A stretch of 43,451 nt of DNA from an uncultured Clostridia bacterium (GTDB lineage: Bacteria; Bacillota; Clostridia; Christensenellales; Borkfalkiaceae). The stretch lies in NCBI GenBank assembly GCA_944340905.1, contig CALVLT010000018.1, positions 1 through 43,451 of the forward strand, in the 5' to 3' direction. The translations under genes and the position numbers were made by a program. Each line of letters opens with the position of its first letter. Positions within the stretch are counted from its first letter, which is position 1. This document shows, one piece after another, positions 16,994-24,266 of the stretch. The notes beneath the pieces are model-generated. The model worked only from the letters and a program-made list of their open reading frames with translations, did no database searches and was not told the origin of the DNA.

Positions 16994-17028
16994 GCGCCCG
17001 CCGCGAATTCCCGCGGCGGGCGCCTTTT
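16994..17028 (+). terminator. Intrinsic terminator after mutT
   Basis: Perfect 12-bp stem GCGCCCGCCGCG (16994-17005) with CGCGGCGGGCGC (17012-17023), six-base loop, then CTTTT. It ends the dNTPase-mutT unit. Confidence 0.93.
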
Positions 17029-17057
17029 CATGAGTCGCGCGTCATCAGCCAAACGTG

Positions 17058-17400
17058 TTACAGCGTTTCAAACTTCTCCCCGCTCTTTTGCTCGTCGCTG
17101 TACAGCTCGCGCGGGAGAATGTTGGGGTAGGCGTGCCACTGCCTGACGGACATGGCGCCCCTTCCGCCCGTGAGCGTGCGCACCGTGCCGTCCTTTGCGG
17201 TGAACGTGCCCCGCACCCTGTTGAAGATGAGCACTGCCACGGGGTTATCGGGCACCTTGTAGGTGACGCCCCAGGTGCGCGCGTTGCCCACGTGCGCCTC
17301 TACCTCGTACTTTCACCGCCTCAAAATTCGCCCTGTCCACCTCGTGCTGCGCCTTGGCGCTCTCCTTCATGTCATGAAAGGGATGAAAATTGTTTGCCAT
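17058..17400 (-). pseudogene. Small hypothetical gene with a one-base frameshift
   Basis: An ATG at 17398-17400 with AGGAGG eight bases upstream opens a frame starting MANNFHPFHDMKESAK. After codon 30 (AAA at 17311-17313) it passes into an arginine-rich, out-of-frame tail and stops after about 51 residues. Removing one base (17310) restores a continuous protein of 113 residues that runs through YEVEAHVGNARTWGVTYKV to the C-terminus SGEKFETL at 17058. The joined protein is soluble and matches no family I recognise. The good ribosome site and protein-like sequence on both sides suggest a recent mutation, an assembly error, or, less likely, programmed frameshifting. It follows the gene at 17425-17781 on the same strand by 24 nt. 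Confidence 0.7.
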
Positions 17401-17424
17401 AATCGTTTCCTCCTGATTTGATTT

Positions 17425-17781
17425 TTATTCTTCGTGCAGCAATTCGTCGCTGACGGACAAAACTTTGTCCGCATACTTCTTCCTGCGCGATTTCAGAATG
17501 GCGCGGTAGATGAAATAGTTTGCCACCACCATCGCGATCCCCACGACGCCGACCGCCACGCCGACCGGCATGAGATCGCCGATGACCTCCATCGCCAGGC
17601 ACATTCCCACGCCGAGTACGAGCGTCCCGATAATGCCGAACGTCCACGTGAATACGTTGGCGGGACGGCGCGCCGCCCTGTCAAGCTGCCTGAGCTGCTC
17701 GAACTTGCTCTCCTGCGCGCTCTTGGGCGCATATGTCTCGCGCATCTTCTGCGCATACTTTCTTTCCTGTTCCCGCTCCAT
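17425..17781 (-). CDS. Small two-helix membrane protein (paralogue of 18827-19216)
   Basis: 118 residues: a charged N-terminal helix (about 1-40), two membrane segments (about 45-66 and 72-92), and a basic then acidic tail, SRRKKYADKVLSVSDELL. The tail and layout match the protein at 18827-19216 (KKKYGEEIVRLSEELL), so the two are paralogues on either side of the alarmone synthetase. Similar clostridial proteins are sometimes labelled dihydropteridine reductase in annotations, but nothing here supports an enzyme. Function unknown; insertion in the cytoplasmic membrane is inferred. GGAGGT lies upstream of the ATG. Confidence 0.8.
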   Translation of the reverse strand: MEREQERKYAQKMRETYAPKSAQESKFEQLRQLDRAARRPANVFTWTFGIIGTLVLGVGMCLAMEVIGDLMPVGVAVGVVGIAMVVANYFIYRAILKSRRKKYADKVLSVSDELLHEE

Positions 17782-17871
17782 GGTTAATTACCTCCTTTGA
17801 TTTACACCCATAGGATACCGCGGCAATGTTTCAGAATGTTTGCGCTTTTGTAAGCGAGCCGTAAATGATTT

Positions 17872-17921
17872 GTAAAAGAAATGTAAACGCCCGCCCCGCA
17901 GCGGCTGCTGCGGGGCGGGCG
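17872..17921 (-). terminator. Intrinsic terminator after the alarmone synthetase gene
   Basis: Perfect 15-bp stem CGCCCGCCCCGCAGC (17888-17902) with GCTGCGGGGCGGGCG (17907-17921) and a four-base loop. On the minus strand it is followed by TTTACATTTCTTTT. Confidence 0.92.
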
Positions 17922-17932
17922 GAAAAGATCGC

Positions 17933-18694
17933 CTACCCGATCTGAATATCCAGTTTGCGGAGCTTATCGAAGAGCACCTCGTCCTCCGAGGGCATGTCCT
18001 CCGCCGCCTCGATCTTGCGGCGCAGGGCGAGCATTTCCTCGTCCGTGCGGGCAATGACGTCGGCGCACTCCTTCAGGTGGGACACCACCTCCCGCTGTTC
18101 GGGAATGTTCTTCTTATACTTGATCTGATGCTCGAGGCTCGCCCAGAAGTCCATGGCGATGGTGCGGATCTGCACCTCCACGGTCACGTCCTTTTTCCGC
18201 TCGGCAAAGAACACGGGAACGCTCACGATGAGGTGCAGGCTCCTGTAGCCGTTGGGCTTGGGGTGCTCGATGTAGTCCTTTTTTTCGATGAGGCGCACGT
18301 CGTCCTGCTTTAAGAAGGCGTCGGCGATCTCATAGATGTCGTCGATATACGAACAGATCACGCGGATGCCTGCAATGTCGTAGATGTTCTTTTCAATGCT
18401 CTCGAGGGAAATGGGAAGATGCCTTGCAAGCAGCTTTCTTGCGGTGCTCTCCGTGCTCTTGAGGCGCGTCGAGACGGACGCGATGGGATTGCGCTTGTTT
18501 CTGATATTGAACTCCGTGCTCAGCACGTCGAACTTCGTCCTGATCTCCTTGAGCGCGCAGGAATACTCCATGCGCATCTCCTTGTAGCGCACGGCGGACC
18601 ACATCATCTGTCTGGTCCTGTCGTACAGTGCCTCGGGGGAGGACAACAGCCCGAGCGGCAGCTCCTCCCTTCCCTGCTCTTCGTCCTGCATCAT
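17933..18694 (-). CDS. Small alarmone synthetase (RelP/RelQ type)
   Basis: 253 residues carrying only the RelA/SpoT-type synthetase domain: no HD hydrolase, TGS or ACT domains. It would make (p)ppGpp from ATP and GDP/GTP in the cytosol. Motifs: YDIAGIRVICSYIDDIY, then KDYIEHPKPNGYRSLHLIV (acceptor-nucleotide loop with the essential Tyr), then VEVQIRTIAMDFWASLEHQ with the catalytic Glu and QIRT. A charged helical C-terminus, DEEMLALRRKIEAAE, resembles the tetramer-forming helix of RelQ. The first of two consecutive ATGs has AAGGAG at ideal spacing. Terminators lie on both sides, so it is probably transcribed alone, between two paralogous membrane-protein genes. Confidence 0.93.
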   Translation of the reverse strand: MMQDEEQGREELPLGLLSSPEALYDRTRQMMWSAVRYKEMRMEYSCALKEIRTKFDVLSTEFNIRNKRNPIASVSTRLKSTESTARKLLARHLPISLESIEKNIYDIAGIRVICSYIDDIYEIADAFLKQDDVRLIEKKDYIEHPKPNGYRSLHLIVSVPVFFAERKKDVTVEVQIRTIAMDFWASLEHQIKYKKNIPEQREVVSHLKECADVIARTDEEMLALRRKIEAAEDMPSEDEVLFDKLRKLDIQIG

Positions 18695-18735
18695 GGTTTT
18701 CTCCTTCCCTTATCGTACACGGCTGCCCGTGTCAC

Positions 18736-18762
18736 TATAAAAATACCCGCCCGCGGGGGCGG
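18736..18762 (-). terminator. Intrinsic terminator after 18827-19216 gene
   Basis: CCGCCC (18747-18752) pairs with GGGCGG (18757-18762); on the minus strand the hairpin is followed by GTATTTTTATAG. It ends the two-component operon just before the alarmone synthetase gene. Confidence 0.8.
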
Positions 18763-18826
18763 ATAAGCGTGAACTTTCTGAAAATCGCGTGAAACGTGCC
18801 GCAATGTTTCTCACAGGAAGGGGGCG

Positions 18827-19216
18827 TCATTCTCCTTCATCTTCATCGAGCAGCTCCTCCGAAAGGCGCACGATCTCCTCCCCGTACTTCTTTTTCCCGC
18901 GCCGCAGGATGAAATTGTAGGCGGGCGCGGTGAGCGCCATGGGCACGATGCCCGCGGCGGAGACCGCCACCCCCGCGGCGATCATGCCCCAGGAGAGCGT
19001 CATCGCCATGCCCAGCCCGAACACGAGCACGCCGACAACGCCGAGCGAGAGCGCGATGCTCATGGCGGCGTTCTTGACGCGCGCATTGAGGCGGCGCAGG
19101 CGCGCCAGTTTTTCCGCGCGCGGATTGCGTTCGTAGGCGGCGCGGATGCTCTCGATCTCCCGCCGCTCCTCCTGCGTCGGCGCACTGTAAGTGTATTTGA
19201 ATTTGTTTTCACTCAT
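18827..19216 (-). CDS. Small two-helix membrane protein in the two-component operon
   Basis: 129 residues: a charged N-terminal helix with IESIRAAYERNPRAEKLARL, two hydrophobic segments (about 50-72 and 78-100), and the tail RRGKKKYGEEIVRLSEELLDEDEGE. It is paralogous to 17425-17781. Its start overlaps the upstream membrane-protein gene by eight bases, and that gene in turn overlaps the histidine kinase, so it is the last gene of the response regulator-kinase-membrane protein operon. It may be a signalling partner or target of the two-component system; this is inference from position only. Confidence 0.8.
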   Translation of the reverse strand: MSENKFKYTYSAPTQEERREIESIRAAYERNPRAEKLARLRRLNARVKNAAMSIALSLGVVGVLVFGLGMAMTLSWGMIAAGVAVSAAGIVPMALTAPAYNFILRRGKKKYGEEIVRLSEELLDEDEGE

Positions 19217-20144
19217 CGCAAGATGCCTCCCCCGCGCCCTGCTGCCGCTCCCGTTTCATGCGGCCGAGCTTGCCGCCCGCGCGGATGATCATAAACAAAC
19301 CGAGCGCGATCGTGAGCGCGCATACCAGAAATCCCATGACGATGTTCATGACGCGCATGCTCTCGTCTGCCCCGCCGTTTGCCGCAACGAGGGTGATCTG
19401 CAACGCGAAGAGCGATACGAGCGCGTTGGACAGGTTGATGTTGCGCAGGGACTGCAGCAGCGGATCCCCCGTCTTACGCACCTTGAACACCTGCACGACG
19501 GCAACCGTCATTTTGTAAAAGGTGTACGCCGCCGAGGCGATCGCCATGACGATGGACGGCGTCTGGGGTCTGCCGAACAGCACCGTCTGCGTGACGAACG
19601 CCGTGAGGGCAAATTCCAGCACCAGCAGGGCGGCGCCGCAGGCGCGGAAGATGCGCCACTTGTATTCGAGCAGCTTTTGCGCATCCTCCCCCGCGCGCTT
19701 TTTGGCGCTCCTGCCGCACAGCAGCACGCCGCCGCGCATCAGGCTGAGCAGCAGGTAGTACCCCGCAAGCGCCCCGTACCAGACGGAGCGCCAGTAGATG
19801 GCAAGCCCCATGTGCACGAGCGCATAGCCCGCGTTGATGATAAAGGACAGCGTGGAAAACGCCACCGTGCGGAAGCCGTAATCGGCGAGCAGGTTGTTGG
19901 TAAAGGTGTGTTTGCTCGCGTGCAGCACAACGCCCGCCTTCATGCGGGGCGCGAGCCGCACGGCAAGATAGATGCCGTAGGCGAGAAAGAGCGCGGCGAG
20001 CACATAGACGGCATATACCCACAGCTGCGTATATTCGAGCGCGACGATGACGACGCTGCCCGCAACGCCTGCGAGCGTGCACAGCCAGACGACGGCGGCG
20101 AACCAGAGGGGCGGGTCCTTCAGAAAGCGGAAAAGACCGTTCAT
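19209..20144 (-). CDS. Polytopic membrane protein linked to a two-component system
   Basis: 311 residues with about eight hydrophobic segments distributed along the protein and basic loops (RSAKKRAGEDAQKLLEYKWR; a long C-terminal tail). No transporter or enzyme signature is recognised. Its ATG overlaps the histidine kinase stop (ATGA), so translation is coupled. In such operons the third gene is often the sensor's partner or an output such as a resistance transporter, but nothing in the sequence shows which. Unknown function. Confidence 0.82.
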   Translation of the reverse strand: MNGLFRFLKDPPLWFAAVVWLCTLAGVAGSVVIVALEYTQLWVYAVYVLAALFLAYGIYLAVRLAPRMKAGVVLHASKHTFTNNLLADYGFRTVAFSTLSFIINAGYALVHMGLAIYWRSVWYGALAGYYLLLSLMRGGVLLCGRSAKKRAGEDAQKLLEYKWRIFRACGAALLVLEFALTAFVTQTVLFGRPQTPSIVMAIASAAYTFYKMTVAVVQVFKVRKTGDPLLQSLRNINLSNALVSLFALQITLVAANGGADESMRVMNIVMGFLVCALTIALGLFMIIRAGGKLGRMKRERQQGAGEASCDE

Positions 20145-21220
20145 ATGCGCTCGGGCAGCGAAACGCGGAAGGTGCTGCCCTTTCCCTCCTCACTCTCCAC
20201 ACCGATCTCCCCGCCGAGAATGCCGATGACCTTTTTGACGAGCGCAAGCCCCAGCCCGTTCCCCTCGCCCGCGTGCGAGGTGTCGCCCTGATAGAACTGC
20301 TCGAAGATGTGCGCGCCCGTCTCGGCGGACATGCCGCAGCCCGTATCGGAGACGGTGACGACGGCGCGGCCGCCCTCCCGCCCGAGCGTGACGCGGATGC
20401 TGCCGCTGTCCGTAAACTTGACGGCGTTGGACAAAAGATTGTTCCACACCAGCTCCAGACAGCCCGCATCCGAAAAGACTCTCACTTCGTCCAGCTCGCA
20501 TACAAGCTCCAGCCCCTTGCTCTCGATGGCGTCCTCAAACTGTAAAATACAGCCCGCGAGCTGTTCGTCGAGGCGCACCTCGTCCGGCTGCGCCGCGAGC
20601 TTGCGGTGCTCCAGGCGGTTGAGCCGCAGTACGTTGTGCACAAGGGAGGCGAGCTTTTCCGCCGTGGCGCGCAGGACGGCAAGATATTCCGCGCGCGTCT
20701 CATCGCTCAGCCCGGGCTTTTCGAGCGCCTGCGCGTAGCTCTGGATGACGGCGAGCGGCGTCTTGAGTTCGTGCGACACATTGGAGATGAAGGAGAGGCG
20801 GGTCTTTTCCGCCTCGGCAAGTTCCGCCGCCGCCCGCCCGAGGTCGAGCAGGATGCAGTCATATTCGTCATAGTTGCCGTAGGGGTGCGACGGCTCCTGC
20901 CGCACCGTAAAATCCCCCGACGCGATGCTGTGCGCCATCTCCGCGATCCGCGAGACGGGGCGCTCCACCGTGACCTTGCGCACGAGCAGCTCGAACACCG
21001 TGAGCGCGAGCGACAAAAACACGACGGCGACCAGCATGACCGCCGCCACCGCGCCCGTATCCTCGCCGAACGCGCGGGATGCCGCCTGCTGCACGAACAC
21101 CGCCACCGTGATGATGGCGGCAACGATCAGAAAGCGCATCGCATAGGCAAGGAACATGAGCCATGCGCGCCGCCCCGCCGCGCGCATTCCGCCCTGTTTT
21201 TTGGCAGACGTCCCCTTCAT
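20141..21220 (-). CDS. Sensor histidine kinase
   Basis: 359 residues. Two membrane segments (about 22-45 and 57-80) enclose only a very short extracytoplasmic loop, so it is an intramembrane-sensing type. A HAMP-like linker follows (RKVTVERPVSRIAEMAHSI), then the H-box SNVSHELKTPLAVI with the phospho-accepting His near residue 149, the N-box NNLLSNAVKFT, and the G-boxes SDTGCGMS and NGLGLALVKK. All ATPase motifs are intact. It overlaps the response regulator stop by four bases and is itself overlapped by the membrane-protein gene. Short sensor loops are common in kinases that detect envelope stress or work with a membrane partner, which fits the neighbouring gene. Confidence 0.95.
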   Translation of the reverse strand: MKGTSAKKQGGMRAAGRRAWLMFLAYAMRFLIVAAIITVAVFVQQAASRAFGEDTGAVAAVMLVAVVFLSLALTVFELLVRKVTVERPVSRIAEMAHSIASGDFTVRQEPSHPYGNYDEYDCILLDLGRAAAELAEAEKTRLSFISNVSHELKTPLAVIQSYAQALEKPGLSDETRAEYLAVLRATAEKLASLVHNVLRLNRLEHRKLAAQPDEVRLDEQLAGCILQFEDAIESKGLELVCELDEVRVFSDAGCLELVWNNLLSNAVKFTDSGSIRVTLGREGGRAVVTVSDTGCGMSAETGAHIFEQFYQGDTSHAGEGNGLGLALVKKVIGILGGEIGVESEEGKGSTFRVSLPERI

Positions 21221-21888
21221 TTGAGGAACGCCTTGTAGCCCAGCCCGTGCACGGTGACGATCTCGAACCCCGTGCAGGCGGACGTCTTTTCGCGCAGTTT
21301 GGACATGTACACGTCCACCGTGCGCGAGGTCGCGGAGGAGTCGTAATCCCAGAACTCGTTCATGAGCTGCGCGCGCGTGAACGTGCGGCGCGGGAAGGAG
21401 AGCAGTTTGTAGAGCAGGTCGAATTCGCGCACCGTGAGGGAAAGTTCCTTCCCGCCGACGTACGCGGTGTGCTCGTCCTTGTTCATCACAAGGTCCCCCG
21501 CCGTGAGCGTGCGGCTGCGCTCGATGTTCGCACGGCGCAAAAGCGCCGCGACGCGCGCGAGCAGAATGTCCGTATCGAAGGGCTTGACCACATAGTCGTC
21601 CGCGCCGACGGAAAAGCCGCGCAGCTTGGCGGGCTTGTCGTCAAGCGCCGTCATGAAGAGGATGGGAACGTTCCCGTCCGCCTGCCGCACGCGCTCGGCG
21701 AGCGCAAAGCCGTCCATGACGGGCATCATGATGTCTGTGACGATCAGGTCCGCGCCGCCCTCTTCAAAGGCGACGAGCGCCTGCGCGCCGTCCGCGCAGG
21801 GCACGGCGAGATAGCCGCACGCCTCCAGCGCCTTGCTCACGAGCCTGCAAAGGTCCTTATCGTCCTCCGCCACAATGATCCTGACCAT
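21217..21888 (-). CDS. OmpR/PhoB-family response regulator
   Basis: 223 residues. Receiver domain with acidic pair AEDD, phospho-acceptor Asp52 in IVTDIMMPVMDG, Thr in MTALDD and Lys in VVKPFD, then a winged-helix DNA-binding domain with TVREFDLLYKLLS and SRTVDVYMSKLREK. Two in-frame ATGs exist. The first (21892-21894) touches the AGGAGG site, while the second (21886-21888) has ideal six-base spacing and starts MVRIIVAEDD, so it is chosen. First gene of a four-gene operon with the kinase and two membrane proteins. A promoter and a long inverted repeat upstream suggest autoregulation. Confidence 0.95.
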   Translation of the reverse strand: MVRIIVAEDDKDLCRLVSKALEACGYLAVPCADGAQALVAFEEGGADLIVTDIMMPVMDGFALAERVRQADGNVPILFMTALDDKPAKLRGFSVGADDYVVKPFDTDILLARVAALLRRANIERSRTLTAGDLVMNKDEHTAYVGGKELSLTVREFDLLYKLLSFPRRTFTRAQLMNEFWDYDSSATSRTVDVYMSKLREKTSACTGFEIVTVHGLGYKAFLK

Positions 21889-21962
21889 ACCCATCCTCCT
21901 CTCTTACCATATCACGTCCATGTTTGCGAATTGCTAAAAAGATGTTAAAATTTTGTAAAAGC

Positions 21963-22006
21963 GCGCGGCGCATGTTCAGTATACCATGCGCCGCGCCCGA
22001 ATGCAA
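21963..22006 (-). promoter_or_regulatory. Promoter of the two-component operon, embedded in a palindrome
   Basis: Minus-strand -35 TTGCAT (22001-22006), 17 bp spacer, -10 TATACT (21978-21983). The -10 lies in the loop of a perfect 12-bp inverted repeat, GCGCGGCGCATG (21963-21974) with CATGCGCCGCGC (21985-21996). Downstream, TTTACA and TTAACA lie 11 bp apart, a direct-repeat arrangement typical of OmpR-family sites. The palindrome could instead be a terminator for the lipoprotein gene, though that gene already has one. Confidence 0.6.
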
Positions 22007-22067
22007 CCGATTTTTCCGTTTCGCCTGTCCTATGCGGAGGATCGCGCCCGACGCGCTCATTCTACGG

Positions 22068-22094
22068 AAAAACCGCCGCCCGGTCGGGCGGCGG
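22068..22094 (-). terminator. Intrinsic terminator after the lipoprotein gene
   Basis: CCGCCGCCCG (22073-22082) pairs with CGGGCGGCGG (22085-22094), followed on the minus strand by TTTTTCC. It begins 14 nt past the stop. Confidence 0.9.
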
Positions 22095-22108
22095 TGTTTG
22101 CGCGCGGT

Positions 22109-24136
22109 TCAGTTCTGCGCTTCGGGCGGCAGATAGATCTTAAACGCCGCTTTTGCGGCGGCTTCCTGCCCCGTCAGATTGGAAGATTTCCTCTTGGCGA
22201 GATTGAACGCCCTGTATAAATACCCGTCCCACCATTCTTCGGTGATGACCAGATAACGGCAGAAGCTGTCGGCGGGGCGGCTGTCCTTGTCCTGCACGGC
22301 ATCCGTCTTCCACGCTTCGGGGCGGTACTTCCAGTCCTCCGCCACGACGATCACCGTGCCGACGGGCAGCTCTTCCTTGGTGAAGCGCTTGGTCGCAAAA
22401 AACTTGGAACTGAGCGACGAATTCGTTATGAGCGTTTTGAAATTCGCGCCGTCCTCACTGTTATAAAATCCCGAAAAAAGTTCATAATCCATCTCCTTAT
22501 AGCCCATCTCTTCCAATGTCTGCGTCTCTTTGGGGATGTAGATCTTTAACGCGTCGTACGCCGCCTGCTCCTCGTCTTCAATGACGGGCAGATTTGGCTT
22601 TGAAAGATTGAACGCGCGATACATATATCCGGACCACCACTCCGGCGTCACGGTGACGATGCGCGTGGTCACGTTGTCCGGACGGGAAGGCTGCCAAGCG
22701 TCCGTCTTCCAGGCTTCGGGGCGATACTGCCAGCCGCTCTTCAGCAGGATGACCGTACCGATCGGAAGATCTTCGGGCGTGAACCGCTCGGTCGCAAAAA
22801 ATTTGGGGCTGAGATTGGCATCCTCGGTGATGATGGAGCGATACTGTTCGCGATCGTTGGCGTTATAGAATCCCAACGTGAGCGTATACTCAAGCTCAGT
22901 ATACTTGCTCAGATCGATGGCAGGCTCCTGCGTATGAGCGGACTGCGTGACCTCAAAGGGCGTTTTGCATGCGTTCACCGCACTTTCGATCGCGATCGCC
23001 TTGTCCTCTGCCGACATGCCGGCAGGCGCAAACGCGATCTCTTCGACGGACAGCCCCGTCAGCGTCTGAAGGAAGGTCAGCCCCGCAATGTACCGCCCGA
23101 GATCCTTCGTCAGATGATAGCCGTCGCGGGTGAGCGCATCGCCGACTACGGAAGTACGGGCATTCTGGATCGCCGTACCGTTCGGAATGACTGCCGAAAA
23201 AGCGTCGTTGGTCAGGATCTTTTTCTGCACCGTCTGCACGATCATCTGATACATATTCTGCTGATCGCTGCCATAATTGGGAAAATCATCATGCGTGCTG
23301 TTCTGCTGATACGCCCACGTCATGTGCCAGACAAGCTGCGTGTGCGCATTGGCGGGGAGCTTCTTTCTGACGTAATCGATGAGCTCCTGCAGCCTTCCGT
23401 ACGTGCTCGCGATGCCGCTGCTGCCGCTTGCCTGCTGCAGAGAGACGAAGTCCCAATTCTGCGAAGCGATGGCGTCGCCCATCCTGTAATCAAGCGTCGT
23501 CTTCCACGTTCCGTCCTTATTAACATGGTATTTGTAGGCGGGCGCGTTGTTTGCGGCGTTTGTCGCATGGGTATCCAGCGAACAGCCGCCGATATACAGA
23601 TTGCCCAGATAGATCTCTTTGACGCCGAGACTGTCGGCGATCTGCCAGGCGTACTCCGTCATGTCGTCCGAAAAACTGTTGCCGATCGTCAGGATCTTCA
23701 GCGCGCCGTCCTCATCCCAGGTATGAACGGGTTCGGCGGCGACCGTTACCGTATAACTTGCCGATACGTCATAATCCTTCAGGCTGACCGTAACGGAATA
23801 CGTTCCCGCCGTGTCCGCGTCATATGCGGAAGCGTCCACGGTATATTCGCTCTCCGCCGCCTTGCGCTGCGTATCGTCGGACATGGTGACCGTGACCACA
23901 AGTCCTTCGTCGCTGAACGCTTCGCCGTAGGTAAACTGCGTCCGCATGCCGCTCAATGCAATTGTCTTGGGGATCACTTGTTCCTCCTGCCCCTGCTGTT
24001 CGTCCTGTCCGTCCTGCTCGTTCCGGCCGCCGTCCGTCCCATCGTCGGAAGCGGCGGGAGCGCACGCCGCAAACAGCAGCATACACGTCATCAGAAGCGC
24101 CATAAGAACGCTGAAAACCGTCTTTGTCCTTTTCAT
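22109..24136 (-). CDS. Secreted lipoprotein with Ig-like, SGNH/DUF4886-like and duplicated C-terminal domains
   Basis: 675 residues. A signal peptide ends in the lipobox LLFAACAP, so the mature protein is anchored to the membrane by Cys near residue 25. A Gly/Asp/Gln-rich linker follows, then a bacterial Ig-like domain (about 55-132). The next domain (about 145-380) starts LKILTIGNSFSDDM, includes DFVSLQQASGSSG and ends with DGYHLTKDLGRYI; these look like the Ser block and Asp-His block of SGNH hydrolases, as in DUF4886 proteins. The C-terminus holds two tandem repeats of about 130 residues sharing KFFAT-RFT, LP-GTVI, YRPEAWKTDA and EWW-GY-YRAFNL. Surface deacylation or deacetylation of glycans is a plausible role. 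The gene is divergent from an AraC regulator, sharing its -10 region. Confidence 0.85.
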   Translation of the reverse strand: MKRTKTVFSVLMALLMTCMLLFAACAPAASDDGTDGGRNEQDGQDEQQGQEEQVIPKTIALSGMRTQFTYGEAFSDEGLVVTVTMSDDTQRKAAESEYTVDASAYDADTAGTYSVTVSLKDYDVSASYTVTVAAEPVHTWDEDGALKILTIGNSFSDDMTEYAWQIADSLGVKEIYLGNLYIGGCSLDTHATNAANNAPAYKYHVNKDGTWKTTLDYRMGDAIASQNWDFVSLQQASGSSGIASTYGRLQELIDYVRKKLPANAHTQLVWHMTWAYQQNSTHDDFPNYGSDQQNMYQMIVQTVQKKILTNDAFSAVIPNGTAIQNARTSVVGDALTRDGYHLTKDLGRYIAGLTFLQTLTGLSVEEIAFAPAGMSAEDKAIAIESAVNACKTPFEVTQSAHTQEPAIDLSKYTELEYTLTLGFYNANDREQYRSIITEDANLSPKFFATERFTPEDLPIGTVILLKSGWQYRPEAWKTDAWQPSRPDNVTTRIVTVTPEWWSGYMYRAFNLSKPNLPVIEDEEQAAYDALKIYIPKETQTLEEMGYKEMDYELFSGFYNSEDGANFKTLITNSSLSSKFFATKRFTKEELPVGTVIVVAEDWKYRPEAWKTDAVQDKDSRPADSFCRYLVITEEWWDGYLYRAFNLAKRKSSNLTGQEAAAKAAFKIYLPPEAQN

Positions 24137-24166
24137 CTTTTTTCCTCCTGATCTTAGTTATGCGGC

Positions 24167-24195
24167 TTGACTTGCCGTTCTGCTTTGATTATAAT
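24167..24195 (+). promoter_or_regulatory. Promoter of the AraC-family gene
   Basis: TTGACT (24167-24172), 17 bp, TATAAT (24190-24195). The ATG of the regulator follows after about 70 nt, with an AGGA ribosome site. The -10 is part of the palindrome ATTATAAT shared with the opposing promoter. Confidence 0.85.
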
Positions 24196-24215
24196 GGAAA
24201 AAAAGATTTATTCAA
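24188..24215 (-). promoter_or_regulatory. Promoter of the lipoprotein gene, overlapping the AraC promoter
   Basis: Read on the minus strand: TTGAAT (24210-24215), 16 bp, TATAAT (24188-24193). It shares the ATTATAAT core with the plus-strand promoter, so the two -10 boxes overlap on opposite strands and polymerase binding should be mutually exclusive. Confidence 0.7.
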
Positions 24216-24266
24216 TGGAATAATGCAACAAAAAATTCGATAAAACAAACTTTTACAGGAAATTTT

